A DNA stretch of 64,000 bases, taken from contig JAPYMA010000866.1 of NCBI GenBank assembly GCA_035041965.1, positions 1 through 64,000 of the forward strand. Direction: 5' to 3'. Shown piece after piece: positions 36,901 through 48,730 of this stretch (positions are counted from its first letter, which is position 1; each line of letters starts with the position of its first letter). Below the pieces are notes generated by a model that was not told the origin of the DNA, searched no databases, and was given only the letters and a program-made list of their open reading frames with translations. Origin of the DNA: Anisakis pegreffii. Taxonomy: Eukaryota > Nematoda > Chromadorea > Rhabditida > Anisakidae. Both the position numbers and the translations under genes were made by a program.

Positions 36901-37924
36901 TCGAGCGTTAAATGTTCAATTATAGAGTGGATTTGATAGAATGAGAATTTGACTTTAATTGTTGAGTGAAATGAATGAGAAATTAGCAGAAGACAATACT
37001 TTTGGTGATAACAGTCATGAGAGCGATTACAACAGCAAGGAAAAGAATGAAGACCCTGTTAAAACGAATGAAAACCCTGTTAGGCGCTTACGAGCTAATC
37101 ATACTCATAAAATATGACAATGAAGAGCGTTGCCGTCAACTAACCCCATTTACATATCCCGGTCAAAAAACACTATCCCCACGGCATTCTATCGCAAAAT
37201 AACAACTGCACGAAATACTATTTTCCCGACCTCCTTCATTATCCTTTAACACCTCCAAATTACCAAAAATGAGCAGTTTCATCCCAATGAGAACCACTGG
37301 TAGAGCTCAGTAAGTCTCTATAAAATATAGGTCTGTTTGGAACATGAACAATGTCCATATAATCAATCTTCATCAACATTGATTAATATATTCACGAACA
37401 AACTGATATAAAGTCACCACTGAACACGCTCAGTATAGTGCTAGGAGTAATAATCAGTCAACATGCGATTAAACGAGAGGGGAACGGTGGATTTGCTTCG
37501 ATTAAAATTTGCTTTGATTTATTCCAATTGCTCATCTTACTTTTATTTTCGAGCCGATTTACTCTCATTCGTCATGTTATCCCTTTGTAAAAGCTATTAA
37601 TTTTAGATGTTTTACACATTATATTTCATTCAGCAGAATATTTTCTAAGCACAAATCTGTTGCAGGAAGGGAAAAAAGTCGGGGATGGGGAAAGTTGGGG
37701 ACAGAACTCGCAATTGCAGATCCCGAAAATGCGGCCGTCTTGAACATTGTCTGGGAAGTGGACTGGGAATTGGGGACGGGGTCCTTGAAATTCCCGAAGT
37801 CCTCCGCAACGTAGCACTATGCACCTCCTTGTTATCCTCATTTTTAAAACGGATTACCACATGATATTTATATCGCTACTCATTAGCCACGACAATCAGA
37901 GCATCCAAATGCCTTGCTCACTTG
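33994..37924. other. no gene recognised, minor repeats
   Basis: Holds the second member of the inverted dispersed pair (about 34805-34950), a pyrimidine tract CCCACCCTCTCTCTCTCCCC (about 36510-36530) and a duplicated segment around AACACCTCCAAATTACC with ATGAGAACCA (36540-36595 and 37245-37305). Short open frames at 34424-34705 and 34968-35162 have no recognisable domain. Confidence 0.4.
34805..34950 (-). repeat. dispersed inverted pair, member 2
   Basis: Inverse complement of 31345-31470: TTAATGGAGCGCAAAATAAT, GAGTCGCAAATGTCCAT and TATTGACAACTTGCA on the plus strand. It continues into CCCAACTTTGTATGATATAG, matching the AAAGTTGAGAAG side of member 1 less well. Confidence 0.65.
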
Positions 37925-39150
37925 GAATATCTCAGTAAACTTTTCATTGGAACATCCAAATATCCGTCAATTGCTCTCGTTTTCCTAATCAACCATAGAT
38001 TATTACGCAATAGAACCACTCAATTCAATGCATTTTCGCACTAAAACTAAATTCATTCGCTCATTTCCGTCAAATTTATTATCAGGCTTATATCTTTCAC
38101 TGAATTCTGTTGATATTATCCGATTACGTTGGTCACAGAAAACCAGTTTGTGCTGTAAACACCAAAAAATGATTAGCAGTCAATACCGATGCACTCAAAA
38201 ATACAGATGACATTCAAGTGTTCAGTTAATTTTAGGTTATTTAATTTTGAGCTATAATTTCAGTTTTCCAGTTCAGAACATTCAGTTCTATTCTGTAATT
38301 CAGTTCTATATATAATTCAATTCTATAATTCAGTTTCATTCAATTTCGAGTGTAGGCGACTGAAAAGTCGTTGACAAATGTGCACTCCAATATCATCGTA
38401 AATAACAAGATTAAGGGAAGTGTTGAGTGAGAGCACTAATGACAATGTCATTGCTTGTAAAATTGTCAACAAATGTATTGCTCAAGTATAAGTTTCTAAA
38501 GTATCGTCAGCAGACAACAATTCAATTCTTTTTCGCGTCTAACGTAGTTCAGTTTCAAGTAGAACGCTTAAAGAATGAACTGTCACTATGTTTAATTTAT
38601 ACAACTCAAAGATGATGGTACTAATATTGACTCGTATTTAATTACATCCATAAACGCGAATCAGACAAAACGTCATCATTGATCCCTGAAGCTCAAAAAG
38701 TAATGACCACGAAAATTTCGTTGTGGTGGAATGACGATTTGTTGAAATGATTAGTTAACTGAATGTTGGTTGTCAGAATCAGCTATGATTCGACGTCACA
38801 AATTAGGTGATGTTTTAAATTATGATCATTTCATACAACAGCGATCATCAACGGTCAGTCTGAAAATACATAATCAAACATCAGCTGGGCATTTGAACTG
38901 AGGTTTATTCTTTAGTTTCCTAAAGAATGTAACCGCTAGTAACCTTTTTAAATTATTAAGAATGCCCATAAGCATTAATCACAATGAATAGCTCATTAAC
39001 CTTTTCATTAGAACTTGATTGCCCTACAGTCATTAAAATATTCGTCACATGTTCTCGTTTTCCTGATCGCTCATAGATTATTAGGCAAAACGCAATCAGC
39101 GAATTCAATGCATTTTTACGCTAGCACTAAACTGATTCAATGGCTCATTA
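37925..39150. repeat. direct pair of about 150-bp repeats, 1.07 kb apart
   Basis: 37925-38065 and 38995-39135 share ACTTTTCATTGGAAC/CCTTTTCATTAGAAC, GTTTTCCTAATC/GTTTTCCTGATC, CATAGATTATTA and TTCAATGCATTTT, at roughly 75-80% identity. A third partial piece (GATTGCCCTACAGTTATTAAAA) lies at about 39320. Confidence 0.65.
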
Positions 39151-41205
39151 TTGCCCTTATCATGTCACCATGTTGTCCTTGAATTGCTTTCGTCCTTGGT
39201 GGAGTAAACGTCAGTCACGATAAATAGTTTCCAAAACATCACTGTGATTAAGTTACACAAATTATCCACAATTCAAGCAAGAATTCGGCACCGTACATTC
39301 ATTTTACTGTTTTTCGCGTGATTGCCCTACAGTTATTAAAATTTTTTCTGTATGAAACTGTCAATTTGTCAATATTGATCTAGCAGAAAATCACCACAGT
39401 GTTTTCGACTTGTGAGCAGTCTATCTCCAAGTCTTACGATCTTGATAGCATAAGACTGGAAAGAAAATTAATGGTGCGCACTCGACTTCATGCATTCAAA
39501 CTAATTCGTTTCCTTGGTGACCTTTTGATTAAGATACGCATCGTCAAAGACGTATCACCAAAGATCAATTTGCTTAGGTTACATATAGCAGGAAGATGTA
39601 AATCTATCAATGATCTTCGAACAACTTAAAGTGAAATCCGTTGAAATTAAAAATATCAAAATCTCACGTTTGAAATCGACTGAAAACTTTGAACCAATGT
39701 AAATAGAAAGGAATGTGTACAAAATATGTGTGTCTTATGTACCTATGACAAGCACGTACGCTTCATGGGTTTTTCTGTAAATCCTCTTAACATAGAAGAT
39801 GTTTACCACTTATATTGCAACCGTCTCGCAGCATTCATAACATCTACATTGAACTTTCCAAAAGAAAATCTCTTCTCTCCCAATACGCCTTTAATATATT
39901 TGAGTTATATTGCAACCTCAAACCGTGGTTTTAACATATTGTTCAGTTGCAATGTTAATTCCTCAAAAATTAATAAAACTAGCTTAATATCATAGTGGAT
40001 CGTTGTTCATAGATTATACATTATGAATTAACGGAATTTGCATTATGGTCATTTTGTCATGTTCACGTTGGTGTCGCAAAAAGGTATGACAGGAAATAGA
40101 TGATGACATAATGATGATGACTGAGTGTGAGTGGTGAAAGATGTTGCTCAGAAAATATTATAAAAGCTGATATCTTGACGTTATTCACAGAAATGTTTGC
40201 GCTCATCTGAACACATAAATCCTCCAAACATGAATGCAGCATCATTCCGCTGTTTTGCAATTGCCACGCCTGTCTCTTGATTGTTCCGCACATCAGCAGT
40301 CGTCCAGCATTATGAAAATGTGAACGTACTTGTCTCTTCAGTGCATCATTTGAAATTCATCACAGTCATTAATACGGCTGATTATTTCACACCGGATCTA
40401 CTTGATGCGGTAAAGCATTGCTACTTTGTGCAAGCTGGATTTATTGATAAGTATTACATTGAATTAATCGTTATCATACACGATTCTACTTTATCAGCTA
40501 GCGTTTACGAAGTGATAAGTTGATGGCCCTCACACACCAGCAGTTTCGTCGAGAAGGTGATTTCAGTGATCGTATTCATTTACTGCACAAATCCTCTATG
40601 TTACGCTGATTGTTTCGGTTGTATTGTTGAGTTTGTCATTCGGTTGTTGAGTTTCTTACCAGAAGATTGTTCATTTGATTCAATGTGAAAAGAACTAAAG
40701 CAGTCTTGAGATAAGTTGAGTGTTCAAGATAATTGATGAGGATGCTTTGTCTGGCATGAGGATTGGTATGGTATTTGATATGTTGCATTTATGAGATAAA
40801 ACCTCATTAACTTTGAGACATTTCATCTTAAAACCTTTTTTCTACATTGAATTATACTCCTAGAATTCACTATGTTGAGAGCCATTCATCAGAAAATGCG
40901 ATAACGACATTAACAATGTAATAATTCTCAGTGCTTTCTAATTTCCTCCTTCGCACTTGCTGACATTAATTATCAGGCCTTCAGGACTACCTTTCCAGCA
41001 GTCAAGCATTCTGTCTCTTTAGGAAACAATTTTAAAAAATGGGTCTTCATGTTGCACTACCTTGAAAAGTGCTTATTTGTCAACAGGATTAGCATGCTAA
41101 AGTGCAACAATCTCAAGTTTCGAAAAATTCTCAAAAAAAGAGAAAAAACCCTCTTATCGTTCGCGATTCGAAGAAACCAGTTGAACCAAACAAAATCAGT
41201 TTCAG
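39151..41205. other. no gene recognised
   Basis: AT-rich flank upstream of the receptor gene. The open frames at 39399-39629, 39726-39995 and 40281-40523 have no recognisable domain. The first coding exon of the receptor should lie here, but I cannot place it. Confidence 0.4.
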
Positions 41206-44200
41206 GTCTAGCGAATGAGTCCATTCATTGGTACAGTGAGCCATTGGATGCGGATGACCTCTTTGCTGGTCTCTTTCTGATCGTTTTCGCACTGATCTTC
41301 GTTCCTCTCTACGCTCTGGTCGCATATGTGATGTTTCGTGACGACAAGGTAATTTGACGACAATATGCGTCATGCATAACTCAAATACATAAGCACAAAC
41401 ATAAACATGTATTCGTCAGCAATTGCATGATTTCTCAATGTCTTTTGAAGATAAACTCATGCGAACGCGAATCATTTATAGTTCAAGTACTGAGGTTGCA
41501 ATTCGAAACAGAAAACAGCAATTCAGTTTTGAAGAGGCGGCCAAATTTAAAATTGCAATCATTCCAGGTTGCAAATGAGTATGATTCTGAAGGGATCGTG
41601 ATTTTGTAAAGGTTACATATGAGTCGCGTAGAACACATCTATAATGATCACAATGTTTCTTTGCGATTCTATCGTTGTCGAATGAAAATTTGAATTCTCT
41701 GACACTCAAAGATTTTCGTGTACGTCATCTATCTCAGCAGCATTCTGCTTTCAAAGTTCACAACGACAATAATTTGCTAATCGCTCAAGAGCGAAAGATG
41801 CAATAATTGTAGAAAACATTTAGCACATGAAGGTTTTCTTAGATGAGTGATTGCGACGTTTTCGATTTGTTGTGTTCATTTTTTCAGTTGTTATATGTAC
41901 ATTGGAATGTAGACCGCTTCACATCATCACATAATGCGATTATTGTAAAGGTCGCTGATGGAAATTGGGCTCGAAAAAATACCAGAAAAATGGGCGCATC
42001 GAATTAATGAAATCGTCTGCTTACTGATTCGATGAATCAGAAAAGAATTGTTGTTTGGAAAACTGAATTTCGTTTGGATTGCAGGAGATTATCGGATTTC
42101 GCTATCTGTTCAGTGCGGCAATCGCTGATATATTGTTGTTGATCAATTACGGTATTGTGCCAGGCATATCGATTTTGTTCAAATCACAACTGATCGCTCC
42201 GAATGCACGACACTGGCTTCAGGTGAGCAATTCTGTTTTAGCCTATACAATTTAGGGTGATTTCAAATTTTCGTCTGTATTTCCGTTCATACCTGCCGTG
42301 GCTGGGAAGAAACTGCGAATGGTTGATGTGGAAATGTCGTTGATGTAACTGACAGTGCGAAAGTACTGCGCATGAGCATACGAACATGGATATCATCGTG
42401 TTTAATAGTCAGAAGTTAATTTGATGGATTTCATCTCATGCATTCCTTTTTCTCTGAGTCATGTTTCAAACTTGTAAACAAGTTTAATTTTTCCATGCGA
42501 TTGATCCGCGAAAAGAACCACAGCTCACAGACCGTTGATCGAGTGTCATTTCGTTGTGAAAAAATCTGTCTTATTCGTTCATCCAGTCATCCAATTAACA
42601 CTTTTCGCTTCGCGATGGCAGTTTGGAAAATTAAAATTTGTTTGCGTCGTTTTTTACGGAAATTTGTGCTTACGTTACTTTCTAGTGTCGAATCAAATTT
42701 GTTTCATGATGTTTTTCCATCGATGCCTCCCTCATTCGCGATTGAACATATCATGCAGCAGCAGCAGCATTTTGAAAATGAAATTCAAAACGAACCAAGC
42801 AAAGTCTTAAACTCATATCATTCCCAACTTTACACTTCCTCGTTTTGCAAGCAACAAAGATCAAATTTCACATTTCAATCAATCAGTAAACAATTACGCC
42901 ACTATTGTCGATCAATCAATGCAAGTCGAGTGCATCCCGTAATGAACATCAACTTCTTCAGCACAATTACGTGGTAATAATTACGATTAAAAGCTAAAAA
43001 TAGCAAGCAGTCTTACAAATTCGCTAACAAATCGACAAGATTACTCTCGCCTTAATGAAGATTTCATGAAATTCGAAGCAGCTCTGAAGAAGAAATGATC
43101 ATTGATCAATGGTTGTTGCACTCTCCTTTCAATAGAAACTGATTCTTCTATTCTTCTTCACCAATAATAGTCTTATTATTGCTGCTGCCTGCCATTTGCA
43201 CGCTATGAGATGTTCACAAAAAGCTATGAGATAATTCAATGCCAAACAAACACGTCATCAATATTGGATTATTGTTAAAGTTTACTGTGTTCCATGCTTG
43301 AGTGAAAAGCATTTATGGTGCACATTGATTAATTGCTCAACAATTGTAGTTCATCACATCAATCTATTGCAATAGCGCATGAGATTATTTGTGGGGGAAA
43401 GAGAGTTTACGTTTGAAATTTTATAAGATGAAACCTTGTCTGCATTTGGCTTCATTTAAGCTTCATTTCACACAATCCTATTTACAGCAAGCTACCGAAT
43501 CATTTCCACTGAAATCATTCAGTTCTCATGCATGGTTGAATGTACTCAAGCAATAATTGTACCCTCAATTTCCTATTCATTAATGGCTCGCTCCACTTCA
43601 TTTGTGCTCGTATCTCTCGCAATGATCACTGATATGCCAACATGAGATTCTCTGAAAAATGTTTGCGGACTTTTTGGACGATGTACTTGATGAGTCGTTA
43701 TAAGAAGAGAATTAATCGGTGCTGACATTAGTAGCTGACAAATGCAAAAACAAATCGTTGAGGATTCATTAGTGTGCTTATCAAATGCACTTTGGTCCAT
43801 TCAGTGATTCAAGATTAATGTGACAAAAAATACTAGATCAAGATTAAGGACATGAAATAGATTTTGTATTGATGATCGGAAGAGGGTGAGGTTGAATACA
43901 GCAAAAGTAAAAGCATACTTCTGCACAGTGCTGTTGTTTGTTCACATGCAGTAATCCGTTTCAGATCTATCTTGACTGGGCATGGTTCTCAATGTGCTAT
44001 CATTATTCACTGATATCGTGGTCGAGATTCGCCGCTATACGCTCACCGCATTCGTTTCGAATCCAATCAAGGTGCTTGTCCTACACGCTTTGTGCTGGTT
44101 GTTATGTGCTAGCGCTCATTCAGGTTTCTATCTTTTCCGCTATTCTTTTAACCGTTCAGTTTAATACCGTTTAAGTCGTCAATATACTTTTCCGTTTCAG

Positions 44201-46183
44201 TCTTTTTGTCCAAAGTCTCAATTTTTGTTTGACAGGAAATTTTTTCAGATTACCGCGGAACTTCATTTGTAAAAAGTGGTCATATGAGAAAAATTAGAAT
44301 CTTTATTTTTGAAAAGATATTCTCTCTTTAAATTGCTACCATGAAACTGAAAAAAGTCTCGCAAAAGATGTGATTTACTTTTTCTTTCCTGCTCATCTTA
44401 AGATAAAAGATTCTTGATCGACTATTTAAGTCAGATAGTGAACATTTTTTTTGTTTGCACGAGTGAATTTCAAATCTCTCAACGCAATCTTATCGCCGCA
44501 TTTTTTCATGGTTCTTCTTTGGCGAAACACTATTTTCGCTACTTATAGCAGTGTAAATGTTCCATTGCATCTGATTCAGTGAATTAGTCGCAGCGAGAAA
44601 CGCATGAAAACAATTTTGAGATGTTTCAGGATACCATTATAACTCGTCATCGGTTTGGTTATTCTCATATTTCACCGCTTGAAATTTCAGGTTCTCTGTA
44701 CACATTTTCGAAGTTGGTATGTGACATTTTATTATGAGCCAAGCGCATACGGGATGTTATCGGAAAATTTCAATAAATACCTCGAAGACGGGCAGAGTTC
44801 ATTCTTCATGTCGTTTCATGTTATCATGATGGTTATACCGCTCTTTTTCTACACGTAAGTGTTGCCGTGGCGTTATTCTCTTAGCAATTGCACAATTCAA
44901 TCGCAAAATGACTGAATTCATAGAGATCTTGCTGAGAGGAGAAATGGTAAGCGAATAAGGAACGATATAGTCAATTGTAATTGTCGAGAAGCAATCGTTA
45001 AGCTTCCGTGTTGTGTTCACACACAAATCACCTATATTCCATGGAACTCGCAGAGATTTTCGTTTCCACTCAAACGAAAACTCTTGCATGCAAATGGACT
45101 GAAGTGAATCATTTCTTTAGATGGTCAATATGGCTTCTGACGAAACACCGTAATGGCATTACGACGAATCGAAGAAGGTCCTCATTCTCTTCAGTGATCA
45201 CAAAATCAAAATCACGAGTTGAAATGAGGTACTTCATTGATGCACTCAGTTCAAAGTTTTGTTCCACATTTTCCTTTAGAACTGTTTTCATACTGAAAAT
45301 CGTAACACAGCGACAATCTTATTTGGAGGCTGTTTTTTACGCATCGATAACCATTGACGAACACACAATTGAGGGAACACTGAGGAGAAGTGGTTAAAGG
45401 CAGCGATAAGAGAGCATTGAAATTGCATGAGAAATATTGATGAGACTCGTATTTGAAGCTCGGGTCCTGACGGTACAACAATGCTTTATCGAAATATTCG
45501 AATCGCTGCATGAAAGCATGTTCAGTGAATGGTTCAAAACATGAGCGCTTTCGTGGAATAACCAGTGATGCACTTTCAGACTTATTTTGCCGTGTGTCTT
45601 CAATGCTGTTGTGTTCACAATAGGTCAAGTGTTGATGACAATCGGTACAGGTGAAGGGAAATGGGCCACCTGGTCTGTAATGGTTCTTTTTAGCACCAAC
45701 TCAGCTGTCAATCCTGTGCTGCTGATTATTTTCTCGGCTGTTATAAGGTTAACTTTCATAAATTTCTGTCCATCGCGCCATATCAGTTCAAGATTGAATG
45801 TTCATGAATTGATTTATGATCAATCCATATGATGGATCTCCAGAGAGTATCCTACCCAGCAGCACACATTGTATTGTTTGTGTGAGAGTGTTTGGCAGTA
45901 AGCACCCTGAATAATGCATCACAAAAAGATTGGATTCAAGGCTGTGCTTGCATCTGTTTCATCTAATTTCAGAAGAAGATTGATGCGTTTCTTGTGTTCA
46001 CTCAAATCCGGCTCGAAAACGTTTACCGTTCTACTGTACAACAATAACAACAACAACAGCGCTCAGATTATACGTTGCCCAATTCCAGCACATCGCTATC
46101 AACAAACAGAACCACTGTTGAAATCTAAGCTCCTGGAAAAGAGTAACATTTTGAAGATGCCAACGCCTATTTCAAATATTTGA
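41206..46183 (+). CDS. seven-transmembrane G-protein-coupled receptor, divergent (5' end not found)
   Basis: Plasma-membrane receptor, ligand unknown. Exons 41206-41348, 42085-42222, 43965-44123, 44691-44854, 45121-45177, 45580-45747 and 45973-46183 keep phase and give about 346 codons. Exon 1 of the model enters in phase 1 with no ATG, so a first exon is missing. TM1 lies in exon 41206 (LFAGLFLIVFALIFVPLYAL), TM2 in 42085 (FSAAIADILLLINYG), TM3-TM4 in 43965, the second extracellular loop and TM5 in 44691 (FHVIMMVIPLFFY), a basic loop in 45121, and TM6-TM7 in 45580. TM7 ends NSAVNPVLLIIF, a variant of NPxxY. TM3 ends SRFAAI where rhodopsin-like receptors have DRY. The tail has a run of six Asn. 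It looks rhodopsin-like/nematode-chemoreceptor-like, but I cannot fix the family. The small exon 45121-45177 is the weakest (donor GTCCTC). Confidence 0.8.
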
Positions 46184-48730
46184 ATTTGTATACGTTCTTG
46201 AGTCTGTTCCTTTCTCGTGTTGAAAGCACTTCTTCGTTTCAAATACTGCACCCTCGTTAGACCGTCAATTCATTCTTGTGTTATGAAACATTTTATGACA
46301 CAAGAACTAATTGATACTCTTCGCAATAACTGACCATTATTCATTCATTAAGTATTTAGGCATTCACTAAGCAGATATGTATCATTTTATAAATTGCCCT
46401 CTAAAACCCTCCTGAGAGTCCCATTTCAGTTATTCACAAATCGGACGTCTGCGATAAGTGCCGACTAAAAAGCTACTAATCATTGCCGAGAAATGTTTTG
46501 CATTATCATTTTCAACATTGCTAAAAACATGTAATGCAAAATTATCTGTGCAAAAAGCGATATTACAGGTGAATTGTTGCATTTTGAGACTGATTGCCAT
46601 CATCAACTTTTCAACTCGTCGCGCCAGAAACTCGCCCACCAGATCATTTCGAATCCATCCAGTCCCACCTCAAAATAATCGTCTCTTCGATTTTTTTTGA
46701 CTGGCAAAAAATTGTCAGCGCTATCAGTAATTGAAACACGTTGTATGGACACAAAGTCAAACAAATGATTTCGCACGTGCTGAAAAATCTTCTCAGTTAC
46801 TTGTGTCGCAATTTTTTGTGGGGCATATTATTATATCTTGCTTTGGAGTTACAATTTTCAGTTCAAATGTTCCTCATTGGTTGTTTTCAGTGTGTGATTA
46901 TGAAATGTAAATTTTGTGCTATTTATATTTTATCGTTTGTTGATTATCAATTCGTTGTGGGTTGATTGTATAGTTTCAGTTGTTCGTAAAGGTTTCGTGA
47001 TTGTCTTCTGGGTGAATTTGATTCACTTTGTATCATACTTTACAGAGATATTTCTCTGTTGTTTCCCATTGTACAGGTAAATAATATTTGTAAACTTCTT
47101 CAATCTTTCATGTGAATATTCACTTTTTTTGCTATACGTGTTGTAAGTTGTTGATCATTGTCTGTAAAAAATCGTCGATCTCTTCAATTTTTCATACTTT
47201 ACATTTCATTAAATAAAGAATCTTGACGTGTTTTGTCCTCCTCAATTACCAATCAGTCAAATGCACTGAATTAAAACGGTTGATGTTCTAATCGAAACAC
47301 GCACAGAAACTCTTCCGGTAAAATGAATCAAAACTATTTTATAATGCATCAGATTTTGCTACGATTAAGCAAGAAACTGCAAAAGCTTTTGCAAGCAGGA
47401 AGGCTAAAAAAGATGCAAATGAAAAACATCGTTGCAGAGTTTCTCAGACAAGCATGAATAGATGAAGTTGAACATGGTGCGTAGAAAACTTTATTATAGC
47501 TTCGTTCAATTGTCGATAATGCTTATTTATTGGCCACAAAAACTGTAATTTGCATTTGTTAGCAGCATCATTCAACCATCATATAACCGTTTTGAGTTTG
47601 ATTTTCAACTGCATTATTCTCAGCTCGTGCAGAGTACATTGGCAAAAATCAATCAATCTTACAGGACAAGTGAATTCCTCTTGCACGAATGCTGAACTCA
47701 GCTACCGTAAAGTGTAACAGTAGGAACGATCAAATTGCAGACTATTCAAATGTGGTAGTTCAATGAATTGATATTTCCGAGCCGAAATAACCCGCAGATG
47801 AGAAGTTTTGAAATATTAATGAATGGAAAAAATAGGCAAAAAATAGGTAGGTGTGAAGTTAGAGTGTTAGTTGTGAAGTTAGAGTGAATTGATATTTCCG
47901 AGTCAAAATAACCCGCAGATGAGAATTTTTGAAATATTAATGAATGAGAAAAGTAATCCGAAAAATAGGTAGGTGTGAAGTTAAGAGTGTTCTCAGTCGT
48001 TACATTTTAGCTGATAAGCCTCCGTTTCATGCTTTGAAGTAGGAACAACCTCAATTTTCAACTGAAATTCCAGCTGAAACTTTCTTGATGCGTGCAGCTG
48101 AAATAGAATCAAAACAAAAGCGATTACTGAACTATGAAAATGCTACTGTGATAGCAGCAAATCTGTGATGGCTTCGCAGCGACATTTCAAAAATAATTTA
48201 CCAAAAAACTGAGTTGCCTGATCGACGATCCAGTCTATTATAAGTTTTGCATCACTTCACAACTTCGTATGTAAAAAAACAATAAACAAGATGGATGGAA
48301 AGGAATTAACTCTTCAAAGACACTCTCAAATTTGCAATCAATCTTTCAGATGAGTAAATCACATCGATCATTTGCTAAAGAAAGCGTCTTCGTTATCGCT
48401 CTCGTAGTCAGCACGCTCGAAATCCAACGTATCCTCAACTGCAGATTCCCATCGCTGAGCACGTTCCTCTTTCTGTTCATCGCTGATCTCAGAAACGAGT
48501 GCTCTCATCAGCAGGGGCATACTGAAAGCGATGCTCGAAGATTATGCACTTCAATCGAATGAAGTGCTTCAACAAATGAAAATCAATTTATTTCTTGAGG
48601 AGAATTTTCTCAGCCAGAAAGATCCAAGCATTTGATGGTTGCTTCAGAGAACAATCTCTGAGAGAGTGTCAGCTCTTCCGGAGAACACTTTCGGAACGAA
48701 ATTTTGCCGTAGAAGCACAACAAGAGTAGA
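46184..48730. other. intergenic between receptor and kinase-like genes
   Basis: No exon chain recognised. It contains a 121-bp tandem duplication at about 47765-48000. Open frames at 46458-46700, 46741-46965 and 48332-48562 are short and without domains. Confidence 0.4.
47765..47998. repeat. 121-bp tandem duplication
   Basis: Starts at 47765 and 47886. Both copies read GAATTGATATTTCCGAG, AATAACCCGCAGATGAGAA and TTTTGAAATATTAATGAATG, then AAAATAGGTAGGTGTGAAGTTA, with small indels. Confidence 0.9.
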
